Source of the DNA: Bosea sp. NBC_00550
GTDB taxonomy: Bacteria > Pseudomonadota > Alphaproteobacteria > Rhizobiales > Beijerinckiaceae
Length of the DNA stretch: 64,000 nt
Direction of reading: 5' to 3'
Assembly: GCF_026020075.1 (NCBI RefSeq)
Contig: NZ_CP102772.1
Coordinates: forward strand, 1,364,001 to 1,428,000
The translations under genes were made by a program, and so were the position numbers. Of this stretch, positions 17,526 to 27,551 are shown in pieces (within the stretch, counting starts at the first letter, position 1; every line of letters starts with the position of its first letter). The notes beneath the pieces are model-generated. The model had not been told where the DNA came from and searched no databases. It worked only from the letters and a program-made list of their open reading frames with translations.

Positions 17526-18539
17526 ATGGACGATTTCAAACCCTTCATCGCCAAGGTCGCGACCGGCGCGACGCTCTCGCGCGAGGAAGCGCGCGACGCC
17601 TTCGACACCATCCTCTCCGGCGAGGTCACCAACGCGCAGTCGGCCGCCTTCCTGATGGCGCTGCGTGTGCGCGGCGAGACCATCGACGAGATCGCCGGCG
17701 CAGTCGGTGCGATGCGCGGCAAGATGCTGCCGGTGAAGGCGCCGCCCGAGGCGATCGACATCGTCGGCACCGGCGGCGATTCCTCCGGCTCCTACAACGT
17801 CTCGACCCTGGCCTCGATCATCACCGCCGCCTGCGGCGTGCCCGTCGCCAAGCACGGCAACCGGGCGGCATCCTCGCGCTCCGGCGCGGCGGATGTGCTG
17901 ACCGCGCTCGGTGTCAAGGTCGGGCTCGATCCGGCCGGCACCGAACGATGCATCCGCGAAGCCGGCGTCGGCTTCATGTTCGCGCCGACGCACCATGCCT
18001 CGATGCGCCATGTCGCGCCGGTGCGCACCGAGCTCGGCACGCGCACGATCTTCAACCTGCTCGGCCCGCTCTCCAACCCGGCCGGGGCGAAGCGCCAGCT
18101 GATTGGTGCTTTCTCCGAGACCTGGCTGGAGCCGATGGTCAAGGTGCTGGCCTCGTTCGGCTCGACCCGCGTCTGGGCCGTGCATGGCTCGGATGGGCTC
18201 GACGAGATCACCACCACCGGCCCGACCCGCGTCGTCTCGCTCGAGAACGGCAAGATCGAGAGCTTCCTGATCAATCCCGCGGATGTCGGTCTCGCGCCGG
18301 CCAAGCCGGAAGAGCTGCGCGGCGGCACGCCGGAGCAGAACGCCGCAGCGCTGAACGCCGTGCTCGCTGGCGAAAAGACCGGTTTCCGCGATATCGCCGC
18401 CTTCAACGCTGCTGCCGCGCTGCTCGTCGCAGGCAAGGCCACGGATCTGAAGGACGGCTTCGCCCAGGCGACGGCCGCGCTCGATTCCGGCAAGGCCAGG
18501 GCGACGCTCGCCGCCCTCGTCAAAATCTCGAACGCGTGA
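17526..18539 (+). CDS. trpD: Anthranilate phosphoribosyltransferase
   Basis: A 337-residue enzyme that attaches phosphoribose from PRPP to anthranilate, the second step of the tryptophan branch. The PRPP-binding loop [14 protein letters not shown] is at 81-94, and [17 protein letters not shown] follows. The N-terminal helical domain that binds anthranilate is complete, and the length matches the family. The ATG at 17526 is 15 bases after trpG; trpC begins 7 bases after its stop, consistent with one transcript. Confidence 0.96.
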   Translation: MDDFKPFIAKVATGATLSREEARDAFDTILSGEVTNAQSAAFLMALRVRGETIDEIAGAVGAMRGKMLPVKAPPEAIDIVGTGGDSSGSYNVSTLASIITAACGVPVAKHGNRAASSRSGAADVLTALGVKVGLDPAGTERCIREAGVGFMFAPTHHASMRHVAPVRTELGTRTIFNLLGPLSNPAGAKRQLIGAFSETWLEPMVKVLASFGSTRVWAVHGSDGLDEITTTGPTRVVSLENGKIESFLINPADVGLAPAKPEELRGGTPEQNAAALNAVLAGEKTGFRDIAAFNAAAALLVAGKATDLKDGFAQATAALDSGKARATLAALVKISNA

Positions 18540-18546
18540 GGGCGGC

Positions 18547-19359
18547 ATGACCGACATCCTCGCCAGGATCGAAGCCTATAAGCGCCAGGAGATCGCGGCG
18601 GCGAAGGCCGCCATGCCCCTCGCCGAGATCGAGCGGCACGCCCGCGCTGCCGGCAAGCCGCGCGGCTTCGCCGAGGCGCTGGCAGTGAAGGTCGCGGGCG
18701 GCACCCCTGCACTCATCGCCGAGATCAAGAAGGCCAGCCCGTCCAAGGGGCTGATCCGCGCCGATTTCGACCCGCCTTCGCTCGCCCGCGCTTATGCGGC
18801 CGGCGGCGCGGCCTGCCTCTCCGTGCTGACCGACGCACCCTCCTTCCATGGCCGGCCGGAATTCCTGACGCAGGCGCGCGAGGCCTCTGGCCTGCCGGCA
18901 CTGCGCAAGGATTTCCTCTACGACACCTATCAGGTCTATGAGGCGCGGGCCTGGGGTGCCGACTGCATCCTGATCATCATGGCCGGCGTCGACGACGCCA
19001 CCGCCAGGGCCTTGAACGAGACCGCGCGTGAGCTGAGCATGGACGTGCTCGTCGAAGTCCATGACGACGCCGAACTCGATCGTGCACTGAAGCTCGAAAG
19101 CCGGCTGCTCGGCATCAACAACCGCGACCTGCGCAGCTTCAACGTCGATCTCGCCGTGACCGAGCGGCTGGCGCCGCGCGTGCCCGCCGACCGTATCGTC
19201 ATCAGCGAGAGTGGCATCTTCACCCATGCCGACGTCGCCCGGCTCAACACGATCGGCGTCAGCAGCTTCCTCGTCGGCGAAAGCCTGATGCGGCAGGCCG
19301 ACGTCACGGCGGCAACGCGGGCGCTGCTGACCGGGCAGGCGCAAGAGAACGCGGCGTGA
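18547..19359 (+). CDS. trpC: Indole-3-glycerol-phosphate synthase
   Basis: A 270-residue TIM-barrel enzyme that closes the indole ring of CdRP. Conserved segments include [16 protein letters not shown] (catalytic lysine), [33 protein letters not shown] and [13 protein letters not shown]. It is a stand-alone enzyme, not fused to TrpF as in enterobacteria; trpF is not in this window. Its stop codon overlaps the GTG start of moaC (GTGA at 19356-19359), which couples tryptophan and molybdopterin genes in translation. Confidence 0.96.
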   Translation: MTDILARIEAYKRQEIAAAKAAMPLAEIERHARAAGKPRGFAEALAVKVAGGTPALIAEIKKASPSKGLIRADFDPPSLARAYAAGGAACLSVLTDAPSFHGRPEFLTQAREASGLPALRKDFLYDTYQVYEARAWGADCILIIMAGVDDATARALNETARELSMDVLVEVHDDAELDRALKLESRLLGINNRDLRSFNVDLAVTERLAPRVPADRIVISESGIFTHADVARLNTIGVSSFLVGESLMRQADVTAATRALLTGQAQENAA

Positions 19360-19838
19360 GCCGGCTCAGCCATCTCGACGCCCAGGGCCAGGCGCATATG
19401 GTCGATGTCGGCGGCAAGGCCGAGACGGCCCGCACGGCAATAGCCGAGGGCAGCATCGTGATGGCACCGGAGACGGTGGCGATCGTGCGCGATGGCAACG
19501 CCAAGAAGGGCGACGTGCTCGGCACGGCGCGGCTCGCCGGCATCATGGCGGCCAAGCGCACGCATGATCTGATCCCGCTCTGCCATCCGCTGCTGCTGAG
19601 CAAGATCGCGGTCGATCTCGATCTCGACGAGGCGCTTCCGGGTGTGCGCGTGCGCGCCGAGGTCAAGATGACCGGCCAGACCGGCGTCGAGATGGAGGCG
19701 CTGACCGCCGTCTCGGTCGCCTGCCTCACCGTCTACGACATGGTCAAGGCGGTCGACCGGGCGATGCGGATCGAGAATATCCGGCTCGTGCACAAATCCG
19801 GCGGCCAGTCCGGCGACTACGACGCGAAGGCTGGTTAG
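19356..19838 (+). CDS. moaC: Cyclic pyranopterin monophosphate synthase MoaC
   Basis: A 160-residue enzyme of molybdenum-cofactor biosynthesis that, after MoaA, forms c[24 protein letters not shown] at the start and [16 protein letters not shown] are the MoaC signature with its conserved histidines. [20 protein letters not shown] is the subunit-interface segment. It starts at GTG 19356, overlapping the trpC stop. The downstream spacer to moeA is almost entirely a rhizobial palindromic repeat. Confidence 0.95.
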   Translation: MSRLSHLDAQGQAHMVDVGGKAETARTAIAEGSIVMAPETVAIVRDGNAKKGDVLGTARLAGIMAAKRTHDLIPLCHPLLLSKIAVDLDLDEALPGVRVRAEVKMTGQTGVEMEALTAVSVACLTVYDMVKAVDRAMRIENIRLVHKSGGQSGDYDAKAG

Positions 19839-19844
19839 AGGAGT

Positions 19845-19894
19845 GAGCATGATGTCGCCCGAAAACCGGTTCCCACTTTTCGGCATTATGCTCT
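19845..19894. repeat. Rhizobial intergenic palindromic repeat (RIME-like) between moaC and moeA
   Basis: The 50-base element starts GAGCATGATGTCGCCCGAAA, continues through ACCGGTTCCCACTTTTCGG and ends CATTATGCTCT. GAGCAT (19845-19850) pairs with ATGCTC (19888-19893), and CGAAAA is complementary to the TTTTCG near the right side. The sequence is the intergenic mosaic repeat commonly seen in Rhizobiales. It occupies nearly all of the 57-base spacer. AGGAG (19839-19843) lies on its upstream edge and the moeA ATG (19896) on its downstream edge. Folding of the hairpin would bring the two together. Confidence 0.8.
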
Positions 19895-19895
19895 G

Positions 19896-21107
19896 ATGGC
19901 GCTCACCCCGGTCCCCGTCGCGCGCAAGGCGTTGCTCGACAGCATTCCGGGGCCGACCGGAACCGAGACCCTGCCGCTCGCCCAATGCGCCTGGCGCGTG
20001 CTCGGCGGCGACGTGAGGGCGCTGCGCACCCAGCCCCCCTTCGCCAACTCGGCGATGGACGGCTACGCCGTACGCGGCGACGACATGGCGGAAGGCGTCA
20101 GCCTCGCCGTGATCGGCGAATCCGCCGCCGGCCGGGCTTTCGAGGGCGGCGTCGGGCCGGGCCAGGCGGTGCGGATATTCACTGGCGCACCGATGCCGGC
20201 CGGCGCCGACACCATCCTGATCCAGGAAGATGCCGACGGCGTCGACAGCCCCGCGATCCGGGTGCGCGTGCCGCCGACCAAGGGCAAGTTCCTGCGCGCC
20301 GCCGGGCTCGATTTCCATGAGGGCGATGTCCTGCTTGCAACCGGGCGCGTGCTCGACAGCGCCGCGCTCGGGCTCGCGGCGGCGATGGGGCATCCGGCGC
20401 TGCCGGTCCGGCGCAAGCCCCGCGTCGCGATCCTCGCCACCGGCGACGAATTGGTCGCTCCCGGCGAGCCCGTCGGGCGCGACCAGATCGTCGCCTCGAA
20501 CTCGTTTTCACTGGCCGCGCTGGTCGAGAAGGCCGGCGGCGCTCCCCTCGATCTCGGTATCGCCCGCGACGATCATGCCGATCTCGCCGCCAAGATTGGA
20601 CAGGCGAGCGCGGCCGATGCCGATGTGCTGATCACGCTCGGCGGCGCCTCCGTCGGCGCCCATGACCTCGTGCAGGAGGCTCTGACGCGGGCGGGCATGG
20701 AGCTCGGCTTCTGGAAGATCGCGATGCGGCCCGGCAAGCCGATGATGACCGGCCGGCTCGGCCGCATGGTCGTGGTCGGCCTGCCCGGCAATCCGGTCTC
20801 CTCGATCGTCTGCGGCCACCTTTTCGTGCTGCCGCTGATCGAGGCTTTGCTCGGCATGGCCGATGCGGATCGGGACCGGAGCATCCCGGCCGTCCTGGGA
20901 CGCGACATGCCGGGGAATGACGAGCGCGAGGATTATCTGCGTTCCGAGCTGGCGTTGACCCCGGAGGGATGGGTGGCGACGCCTTTCGGCCGGCAGGATT
21001 CCTCGATGCTCGGCACGCTGGCGCGAGCCCAGGCGCTGACGATCCGCCCCGCCTTCGCCGACGCGGCCAAAACGGGCGATCCCTGCCGGATCCTACCGCT
21101 GCGGTAG
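19896..21107 (+). CDS. moeA: Molybdopterin molybdotransferase MoeA
   Basis: A 403-residue enzyme that inserts molybdate into adenylated molybdopterin. Conserved segments are PPFANSAMDGYAVRGDDM, RIFTGAPMPAGADTILIQEDA, VAILATGDELVAPGE, LITLGGASVGAHDLV and MRPGKPMMTGRL with VVGLPGNPVSS; the C-terminal domain IV is complete. The ATG at 19896 is the only standard start between the moaC stop (in the same frame) and the conserved N-terminus. There is no Shine-Dalgarno within 15 bases; the nearest, AGGAG at 19839-19843, is on the far side of the repeat. The gene ends in a perfect GC palindrome (21092-21108) that covers the stop codon. Confidence 0.95.
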   Translation: MALTPVPVARKALLDSIPGPTGTETLPLAQCAWRVLGGDVRALRTQPPFANSAMDGYAVRGDDMAEGVSLAVIGESAAGRAFEGGVGPGQAVRIFTGAPMPAGADTILIQEDADGVDSPAIRVRVPPTKGKFLRAAGLDFHEGDVLLATGRVLDSAALGLAAAMGHPALPVRRKPRVAILATGDELVAPGEPVGRDQIVASNSFSLAALVEKAGGAPLDLGIARDDHADLAAKIGQASAADADVLITLGGASVGAHDLVQEALTRAGMELGFWKIAMRPGKPMMTGRLGRMVVVGLPGNPVSSIVCGHLFVLPLIEALLGMADADRDRSIPAVLGRDMPGNDEREDYLRSELALTPEGWVATPFGRQDSSMLGTLARAQALTIRPAFADAAKTGDPCRILPLR

Positions 21108-21117
21108 GCCGCTTGCG

Positions 21118-21132
21118 GAACACAAGCAGAAC
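21118..21132. promoter_or_regulatory. LexA operator (SOS box), GAAC-N7-GAAC
   Basis: GAAC at 21118-21121, seven bases, then GAAC at 21129-21132: a perfect match to the direct-repeat SOS box of alphaproteobacteria. It lies 57 bases before the lexA start codon, as expected for autorepression. Confidence 0.85.
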
Positions 21133-21141
21133 GCGTATGGT

Positions 21142-21156
21142 GTTCGTGCTTTGTTT
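21142..21156. promoter_or_regulatory. Second, imperfect LexA operator
   Basis: GTTC (21142-21145), seven bases, GTTT (21153-21156): the box in inverted orientation with one mismatch in the second half-site. It sits ten bases after the first box, so two LexA dimers could bind side by side. Confidence 0.5.
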
Positions 21157-21188
21157 CGAATCTGCGCTTTGAAGGGCTGGCGGCAACC

Positions 21189-21905
21189 ATGCTGACACGC
21201 AAGCAACACGAACTCCTGCGCTTCATCCAGGAACGCTTGCGCGAGAGCGGGGTGCCGCCCTCCTTCGACGAGATGAAGGACGCGCTCGATTTGCGCTCGA
21301 AATCCGGCATCCACCGGTTGATCATGGCGTTGGAGGAGCGCGGCTTCATCCGCCGCCTGCCCAACCGGGCGCGCGCGCTCGAAGTCATCAAGATGCCCGA
21401 TGGTCTCGGCGCTCCGCAGCAGCGCCCCCGCTTCAGCCCGGCCATCGTCCAGGGCGGTCTCGGATCGCAGCCCAGCCTCGGCAAGCCACGCCCGGGTTCC
21501 GGAGCCGATGAGGACAGCCGTTCCTCCATCGCGATTCCGGTCATGGGGCGCATCGCCGCCGGCACGCCCATCTCGGCGATCCAGAGCCGCAGCCACACCG
21601 TCTCGCTGCCGCCCGACATGCTCGGCTCCGGCGAGCATTACGCGCTCGAAGTGCGTGGCGATTCGATGGTCGAGGCCGGCATTCTCGACGGCGACACGGT
21701 CGTCATCCGCAGGCAGGACACGGCCAATACCGGCGATATCGTGGTGGCGCTGATCGACGACGAGGAGGCCACCCTCAAGCGGCTGCGCAAGCGCGGCTCC
21801 TCGATCGCGCTCGAAGCGGCGAACCCGGCCTACGAGACCCGCGTGCTCGGGCCGGATCGGGTCAAGATCCAGGGCCGTCTCGTCAATCTGATGCGGCGCT
21901 ACTGA
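21189..21905 (+). CDS. lexA: SOS transcriptional repressor LexA
   Basis: A 238-residue repressor and self-cleaving serine protease. The N-terminal winged helix (about 1-68) starts [17 protein letters not shown] and contains the recognition-helix region [19 protein letters not shown] long linker (about 70-112) is typical of the alphaproteobacterial form. The cleavage site is A124-G125 in GRIAAGTP. The catalytic dyad is S159 (GDSMVEAG) and K197 (ATLKRL). Two SOS boxes upstream show autoregulation. The last 7 bases overlap the convergent comEC gene. The gene follows moeA by 81 bases and has its own promoter region. Confidence 0.97.
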   Translation: MLTRKQHELLRFIQERLRESGVPPSFDEMKDALDLRSKSGIHRLIMALEERGFIRRLPNRARALEVIKMPDGLGAPQQRPRFSPAIVQGGLGSQPSLGKPRPGSGADEDSRSSIAIPVMGRIAAGTPISAIQSRSHTVSLPPDMLGSGEHYALEVRGDSMVEAGILDGDTVVIRRQDTANTGDIVVALIDDEEATLKRLRKRGSSIALEAANPAYETRVLGPDRVKIQGRLVNLMRRY

Positions 21906-24238
21906 AGCCGTTCGATGTCGGCGTCGCTGTCGACGGACACCGATGCCGGGTTGGTGGGCGGCTGATTGTTGGCCCGCGGCGCGGGTGGCGTCGCCTGCGG
22001 CTGCTCGCGGCGGCGGCTCCAGGGACGGTCTGCGGCGCCCTGCTCCGAGACATGGCTGCTCCAGCCTGTCGCTGTTCGATAGAGCGAGGTCGCCCCGTCG
22101 CGGCTCAGCGCGCCACGGCTGATCAACCTCGCCTTGCAGGCGCCGCTCCAGGAAATCGCGGTGACGACGAGGTCGGCGCGGAGGCAGTCCTCGATGATTG
22201 CGAGCCGATCGCGCGTGTAAGACACGGTGCGCTGATCGGCCGTGCGGCCGATGCAGCCCAGGCTGTCGCAAACGATGCCGGCCCGCAGCGTCGGATCATC
22301 CGGCGAGCGGCTGTCACCATCGGACGAGAGCCATTGTTGCAGGACAAAGCGGCTGGGCCTTCCGGCGATGGCGAGCCGGCCATCGGCTCCGCGCAGCGCT
22401 AGACCCGAGCCGTCGCGTTCGATCAGGATCTCCGGCCGCTCGGGCTTGCCGGCGACGGCGACGCCGAACATGAGCGGGATGGCCGCCAGCCAGCGCCAGG
22501 CCGTTGTCCAGAGCGTCAGCCAGAGCAATGTCAGCACGAAGCAGACGAGCACGGCGGGACCGAAGGCCGCGATCATCACCGTTGAATGGTCGATGGCCGC
22601 GACCCAGTGCGCCACCTTCAGCACGACATCCGAGGCGAGCCCCATCAGCGCCCAGGCCGGCCAATCCAGCCCGAAGGGATAGGCCAAAACGCCGAAGACC
22701 GCCGCCGGCATGACGAAGAGCGAGACGAAGGGCAGCGCCATGGCATTGCCGAGCAGCCCCAAAGGATTGAAGGTCTGGAAGTGATAGGCGCCGAAGGGTG
22801 CGGTCGCCGCCGTGGCGAGCAAGGTGGTGACGACGATGCCGAGCGCTGCGGTCCAGAGCGGGCCGACAGGCCAAGGCAGAACTGGCGGAGGCCGGGCGCG
22901 GTCCCGCCGCTCCCAACGTTCGGCGAACGCGATCAGTGCCGCGACCGCGCCGAAGGACATCTGGAAGCTCGGCCCGAGCAGGGCCTCGGGCTCGCGCAGC
23001 TGCACGATCATCGCAGCGAGCGCGAGGTTGCGCATGCTCAACGCCGCGCGGTCGACCAGGATGGCACCCAGCATCACCAGCGTCATGATCAGCGAACGCT
23101 CGGTCGCGACGTCGCTGCCCGAGAAGATGCAGTAGGCGGTTGCACCGAGCATGGCGGCCACGGCGGCGAGCTTCTTGACCGGCCAACGCAATGCGATCGT
23201 CTGCGAGATCGCCAGCAGGGCTCGCACCAGCCAGAAGATCGTGCCGGCAGCGAGCACCATGTGGAGCCCCGAGATCGAGACGATATGGTAGATACCGGCG
23301 GCGCGCAGGTCGTTGTTGGTCGCCTCGGTGATCAGCCCGCGCTTGCCCGTGACGAGCGCGGCCGCCACCGCGCCGCCCTGCCCGCCGCCGGCCTCGGCGA
23401 TGCGCCGGGTCAGGGCGTTGCGGGCCTTGTCGATCGCCACATCGATCGCCAGACGCGTCGGCATCGGATAGGGCGGCGGCGCCAAAGCGAGCTTGCCGGA
23501 TATGCTGCCGACAGCTCCGATTCCCTTGAAGAAGGCATCGCGGCCGAAATCATAGCCGCCCGCCCGCGCCGGCCCCGGCGGAGGCAGCAGCCGGGCGGTC
23601 GCGACGATATGGTCCCCGGGCGCGACGGAGCCGGCGCGGATGTTGACGCGCACCCGCTTCGGGCGCTCGCCCTCCGGCACCCCCGCGAGATCGGTCACCA
23701 GCACGACGATGCGGGCACCGTTGTCCCTTGCCTCCACCGTTTCGACATAGCCTGTCAGCTTGCCGATCCGCGGCCGCTCCAGCATCGGTGCTGATATGTC
23801 GGCGGTACGCCAGACCCCCGCCGCAAAGCCGGCAAAAGCGGCGGCCGCAGCCAGGCAAGCCATCGATGGAAGGCGATGGAAGCGCAAGGCAAAGGCAAGT
23901 CCAATGCTCAGGACGAGGCCAAGCAACGGCGCCCACAAAGCCGGCTCACGATCTGCCGCGAAATAAAACACGATGCCGGCGCCCATCGCCACGGGCAGCC
24001 ACAGGAACGGGCGGCGGCGCTCGGCCTCCAGCGCGAGGGCACGGCCCAAGCGCGCCTGCCAGCCCTGCAACCATGCATCGAGCCACACCGGCGCCGGCCA
24101 GGATGGCCGCAAACGCAGAGGCACGGCGCCAACGCGGGCGCCGCGCCGTTCCCCCTGCCCTGACGGCCCCGGCTGCATCGCCTGCCCCATCCCCATCGGC
24201 ATTGCGATTTGACCGCTTAACCTTTCCGGCCAAGCCAT
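21899..24238 (-). CDS. ComEC/Rec2-family membrane protein
   Basis: A 779-residue polytopic protein. The N-terminal DUF4131/OB-like region (about 90-260) has early membrane helices and the segment [21 protein letters not shown]. The competence domain follows, with [30 protein letters not shown] (about 315-345) as its signature, and about eight further helices. It would form the inner-membrane channel for single-stranded DNA uptake. The C-terminal 200 residues replace the metallo-beta-lactamase domain of classical ComEC; no HxHxDH metal site is visible. Other competence genes are not nearby. Start: ATG 24238, 94 bases from the divergent gltX start; a later start ([10 protein letters not shown]) is possible. 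Confidence 0.87.
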   Translation of the reverse strand: MAWPERLSGQIAMPMGMGQAMQPGPSGQGERRGARVGAVPLRLRPSWPAPVWLDAWLQGWQARLGRALALEAERRRPFLWLPVAMGAGIVFYFAADREPALWAPLLGLVLSIGLAFALRFHRLPSMACLAAAAAFAGFAAGVWRTADISAPMLERPRIGKLTGYVETVEARDNGARIVVLVTDLAGVPEGERPKRVRVNIRAGSVAPGDHIVATARLLPPPGPARAGGYDFGRDAFFKGIGAVGSISGKLALAPPPYPMPTRLAIDVAIDKARNALTRRIAEAGGGQGGAVAAALVTGKRGLITEATNNDLRAAGIYHIVSISGLHMVLAAGTIFWLVRALLAISQTIALRWPVKKLAAVAAMLGATAYCIFSGSDVATERSLIMTLVMLGAILVDRAALSMRNLALAAMIVQLREPEALLGPSFQMSFGAVAALIAFAERWERRDRARPPPVLPWPVGPLWTAALGIVVTTLLATAATAPFGAYHFQTFNPLGLLGNAMALPFVSLFVMPAAVFGVLAYPFGLDWPAWALMGLASDVVLKVAHWVAAIDHSTVMIAAFGPAVLVCFVLTLLWLTLWTTAWRWLAAIPLMFGVAVAGKPERPEILIERDGSGLALRGADGRLAIAGRPSRFVLQQWLSSDGDSRSPDDPTLRAGIVCDSLGCIGRTADQRTVSYTRDRLAIIEDCLRADLVVTAISWSGACKARLISRGALSRDGATSLYRTATGWSSHVSEQGAADRPWSRRREQPQATPPAPRANNQPPTNPASVSVDSDADIERLQ

Positions 24239-24332
24239 GTTACAGGGCGCGCGCCGGTTGTCATGTCATGACCTGCGCCATTTCCCACGTTTACCCCGGA
24301 CGGTTTTCCCCGCCCGGCCGGAGTCGCCTCCC

Positions 24333-25751
24333 ATGAGCAACGCCGTCGTCACGCGCTTTGCGCCCTCGCCCACCGGTTTCCTGCATATCGGCGGGGGGCG
24401 GACGGCGCTGTTCAACTGGCTCTACGCCCGCCGGCACGGCGGCAAGATGCTGCTGCGCATCGAGGACACGGACAGGGAACGTTCGACCGACGCCGCCATC
24501 ACGGCGATCCTCGACGGGCTGGAGTGGCTCGGCCTCGATTGGGACGGCCAGACCGTCTACCAGTTCCAGCGCGCGGCGCGCCATCGCGAGGTCGCCGAGC
24601 AGATGCTCGCCGCCGGCAAGGCCTATCATTGCTACGCCACCCCGGCCGAGCTCGACGAGATGCGCGAGAAGGCCCGCGCCGAGGGCAAGCCGCTGCGCTA
24701 TGACGGGCGCTGGCGCGACCGCGACCCGGCGACTGCGCCGGCCGGCGTCAAGCCGGTCATCCGCCTGAAGGCGCCGCAGACCGGCGAGACGGTGGTGAAC
24801 GACGAGGTCCAGGGCCGCGTCGTCTGGCAGAACGAGAATCTCGACGATCTCGTGCTGCTGCGCTCGGACGGCAACCCGACCTATATGCTCGCCGTCGTCG
24901 TCGACGACCATGACATGGGCGTCACCCACGTCATCCGCGGCGACGACCATCTGACCAACGCCGCCCGCCAGACCCAGATCTACGATGCGCTCGGCTGGGA
25001 CGTGCCGAGCATGTCGCATATCCCGCTGATTCATGGGCCGGACGGCGCCAAGCTCTCGAAGCGCCACGGTGCGCTCGGCATCGATGCCTATCGCTCGATG
25101 GGCTATCTGCCGGCAGCACTGCGCAACTATCTCGTGCGGCTGGGCTGGAGCCATGGCGACCAGGAGGTCTTCTCGACACAGGAGATGATCGACGCCTTCA
25201 ATCTCTCCTCGATCGGCCGCTCGCCCGCGCGCTTCGACTACGCCAAGCTCGAGAACCTCAACGGGCTCTACATGCGCCAGTCGAGCGACCAGGAACTGCT
25301 CGATGCGCTCAAGGTCATCCTGCCGGAGATCGGGCCGGCACGCGGGGTCGCGCCGACGCTGTCGCCCGAGCTCGAGGCGAAGTTCCTTGCCGCCATGCCG
25401 GGGCTCAAGGAGCGCGCCAAGACGCTGGTGGAGCTGCTCGACAGCGCGTTCTATCTCTATGCCCCGCGCCCGCTGAAGCTCGACGAGAAGGCCGCCGGGC
25501 TTCTCGACGACGCAGCGCGCCAGCGTCTCTCGCAGATCGCCGAGAAACTCGCTGCCGTCGCCGACTGGATGCCCGCGCCTCTCGAAGCTGCCGTGAGGGC
25601 CTATGCCGAGGAGAACGGCCTGAAGCTCGGCCAGGCGGCACAGCCGCTGCGCGCCGCGCTGACGGGACGGGCGATGTCTCCGGGGCTGTTCGACGTGATG
25701 GCCGTGCTCGGCCGCGAGGAGACATTGGCGCGGCTCGCAGACCAGGCGTGA
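24333..25751 (+). CDS. gltX: Glutamate--tRNA ligase
   Basis: A 472-residue class I aminoacyl-tRNA synthetase. The HIGH-type motif is in [23 protein letters not shown]. The KMSKS-type motif is KLSKR in [13 protein letters not shown]. The anticodon-binding helical domain occupies the last 150 residues. The ATG at 24333 places the catalytic motif at the usual distance from the N-terminus; the frame upstream is unconserved. Alphaproteobacteria often have two gltX paralogues, one of which may glutamylate tRNA-Gln for the GatCAB route; which one this is cannot be decided from one copy. Confidence 0.95.
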   Translation: MSNAVVTRFAPSPTGFLHIGGGRTALFNWLYARRHGGKMLLRIEDTDRERSTDAAITAILDGLEWLGLDWDGQTVYQFQRAARHREVAEQMLAAGKAYHCYATPAELDEMREKARAEGKPLRYDGRWRDRDPATAPAGVKPVIRLKAPQTGETVVNDEVQGRVVWQNENLDDLVLLRSDGNPTYMLAVVVDDHDMGVTHVIRGDDHLTNAARQTQIYDALGWDVPSMSHIPLIHGPDGAKLSKRHGALGIDAYRSMGYLPAALRNYLVRLGWSHGDQEVFSTQEMIDAFNLSSIGRSPARFDYAKLENLNGLYMRQSSDQELLDALKVILPEIGPARGVAPTLSPELEAKFLAAMPGLKERAKTLVELLDSAFYLYAPRPLKLDEKAAGLLDDAARQRLSQIAEKLAAVADWMPAPLEAAVRAYAEENGLKLGQAAQPLRAALTGRAMSPGLFDVMAVLGREETLARLADQA

Positions 25752-26122
25752 GCCGCTCAGGAGCACAGCCGGGCCGATGGATCGCCGTGCTTGCGGCTCC
25801 CGCTGCAACGATTGCAAGGGGATGGAAGAGCACCGGCGCCTTGCTCGCGGAGATATGAGCGAGGCGCGGTTCGAACCGCCTTTTGGCTCGGTTGAATGCG
25901 CTGGGCAAATGGTCTAGTGACGCGCAAGTGCGTTGCGCTGCAGCACCGTGGCGGGGCACGAATATTGCTTGTATATCAGCTACATGGATCGCCTTCTAAC
26001 TCCTCCGACGACATGTTCCCGTCATATCGCGGCCTTCGGATGGGGGAAGCCCGGCGCGAAAGCTCCGGCCACCAGGCGAAACAGGGGCTGAACAGCAGCG
26101 AGCCTTGAAAGGATCGGTATCG
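25752..26122. other. gltX-gltA intergenic region (371 bases), no gene
   Basis: No credible coding frame. The palindrome GCGGTTCGAACCGC (25866-25879) followed by CTTTT could act as a weak gltX terminator. GAGCCGC next to the gltX stop is complementary to GCGGCTC near 25793-25799. The last 150 bases are less GC-rich (for example AATATTGCTTGTATATCAG at 25961-25979) and probably contain the gltA promoter, but no -35/-10 pair with proper spacing is convincing. GAAAGGA at 26107-26113 is the gltA ribosome-binding site. Confidence 0.4.
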
Positions 26123-27412
26123 ATGAGCGGAAACACGAGCCAGCTCCAGGTCGGCGACAAGACCGTCGACATGGCGATCAAGACGGGATCGGTCGGTCCC
26201 TCCGTCATCGACATCGCCAAGCTCTACGCCCAAACGGGCATGTTCACCTACGACCCCGGCTTCACCTCGACGGCGAGCTGCGAGTCGCAGATCACTTATA
26301 TCGACGGCGATGCCGGCATCCTGCTCTATCGCGGCTATCCGATCGACCAGCTCGCCGAGCACGGCGATTTCCTCGAGACCTGCTATCTGCTGCTTTACGG
26401 CGAGCTGCCGACCGCCGCCCAGAAGGCGGATTTCGACTATCGCATCACGCGCCACACCATGGTGCACGAGCAGATGGCCCGCTTCTTCCAGGGCTTCCGC
26501 CGCGATGCGCATCCGATGGCCGTCATGGTCGGCTCGATCGGCGCAATGTCGGCCTTCTATCACGACTCGACCGACATCTCGGACCCGCAGCAGCGCATGA
26601 TCGCCTCGATGCGGATGATCGCGAAGGTGCCGACGCTCGCCGCGATGGCCTATAAATACACCGTCGGCCAACCTTTCGTGTATCCGCTGAACTCGCTGGA
26701 CTACACGTCGAACTTCCTGCGCATGTGCTTCGCGGTGCCTGCCGAGGAGTACAAGGTCAATCCGGTGCTGTCGCGCGCGCTCGACCGCATCTTCATCCTG
26801 CACGCCGACCACGAACAGAACGCCTCGACCTCGACGGTGCGTCTTGCGGGCTCGTCGGGCGCCAACCCCTTCGCCTGTATCGCGGCCGGTACGGCCTGCC
26901 TGTGGGGGCCCGCCCATGGCGGCGCCAACGAGGCGGCACTCAAGATGCTCGAGGAGATCGGCTCGGTCGACAACATCCCGAAGTATATCGCCAAGGCGAA
27001 GGACAAGAACGACCCGTTCCGCCTGATGGGCTTCGGCCACCGGGTCTACAAGAACTACGATCCGCGCGCCAAGATCATGCAGAAGACCACGCATGAGGTG
27101 CTGAACGAGCTCGGCATCAAGGACGACCCGCTGCTCGACGTCGCGATCGAGCTGGAGCGCATCGCGCTCAGCGACGAATACTTCATCGAGAAGAAGCTCT
27201 ATCCGAACATCGATTTCTATTCGGGCATCACGTTGAAGGCGATGGGCTTCCCGACCTCGATGTTCACCGTGCTCTTCGCCGTGGCCCGCACCGTCGGCTG
27301 GATCGCGCAGTGGAAGGAGATGATCGAGGACCCGTCCCAGAAGATCGGCCGTCCGCGTCAGCTCTATACCGGCTCGCCGCAGCGCGACTATTCGCCGATC
27401 GGCCGCCGCTGA
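26123..27412 (+). CDS. gltA: Citrate synthase (type II, hexameric)
   Basis: A 429-residue enzyme that condenses oxaloacetate and acetyl-CoA at entry to the TCA cycle. Family segments: [32 protein letters not shown], then [12 protein letters not shown] with one catalytic His. [15 protein letters not shown] carries the second His and the arginine-rich CoA contact. The length and N-terminal beta domain are those of Gram-negative NADH-sensitive enzymes. The ATG at 26123 has GAAAGGA nine bases upstream; an in-frame TTG at 26105 is less likely. A strong terminator follows. Confidence 0.97.
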   Translation: MSGNTSQLQVGDKTVDMAIKTGSVGPSVIDIAKLYAQTGMFTYDPGFTSTASCESQITYIDGDAGILLYRGYPIDQLAEHGDFLETCYLLLYGELPTAAQKADFDYRITRHTMVHEQMARFFQGFRRDAHPMAVMVGSIGAMSAFYHDSTDISDPQQRMIASMRMIAKVPTLAAMAYKYTVGQPFVYPLNSLDYTSNFLRMCFAVPAEEYKVNPVLSRALDRIFILHADHEQNASTSTVRLAGSSGANPFACIAAGTACLWGPAHGGANEAALKMLEEIGSVDNIPKYIAKAKDKNDPFRLMGFGHRVYKNYDPRAKIMQKTTHEVLNELGIKDDPLLDVAIELERIALSDEYFIEKKLYPNIDFYSGITLKAMGFPTSMFTVLFAVARTVGWIAQWKEMIEDPSQKIGRPRQLYTGSPQRDYSPIGRR

Positions 27413-27437
27413 ACTCAACGCCAGGAACGATGACGAC

Positions 27438-27470
27438 AAGGGCGCGGTGGTCTCCACCGCGCCCTTATTG
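27438..27470 (+). terminator. gltA rho-independent terminator
   Basis: AAGGGCGCGGTGG (27438-27450) and CCACCGCGCCCTT (27454-27466) form a perfect 13-bp stem with a 3-base loop, followed by ATTGTTT. It lies 26 bases after the gltA stop. Confidence 0.9.
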
Positions 27471-27551
27471 TTTCAGATGATTGATGAAAGTCGCGCGGGT
27501 GATCCGCTGGCGCGGGCAGCTAAAGTCGGGTCTTCCAACGGAGATCCGTTC

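Noticed and set aside
25866..25879. GGTTCGAACC core resembling a tRNA T-loop
   Set aside because: It is a simple palindrome; no acceptor, D-arm or anticodon stem can be built around it.
25896..26108. A 70-codon frame between gltX and gltA
   Set aside because: No ribosome-binding site, signal or recognisable motif, and it covers the probable gltA promoter and leader.
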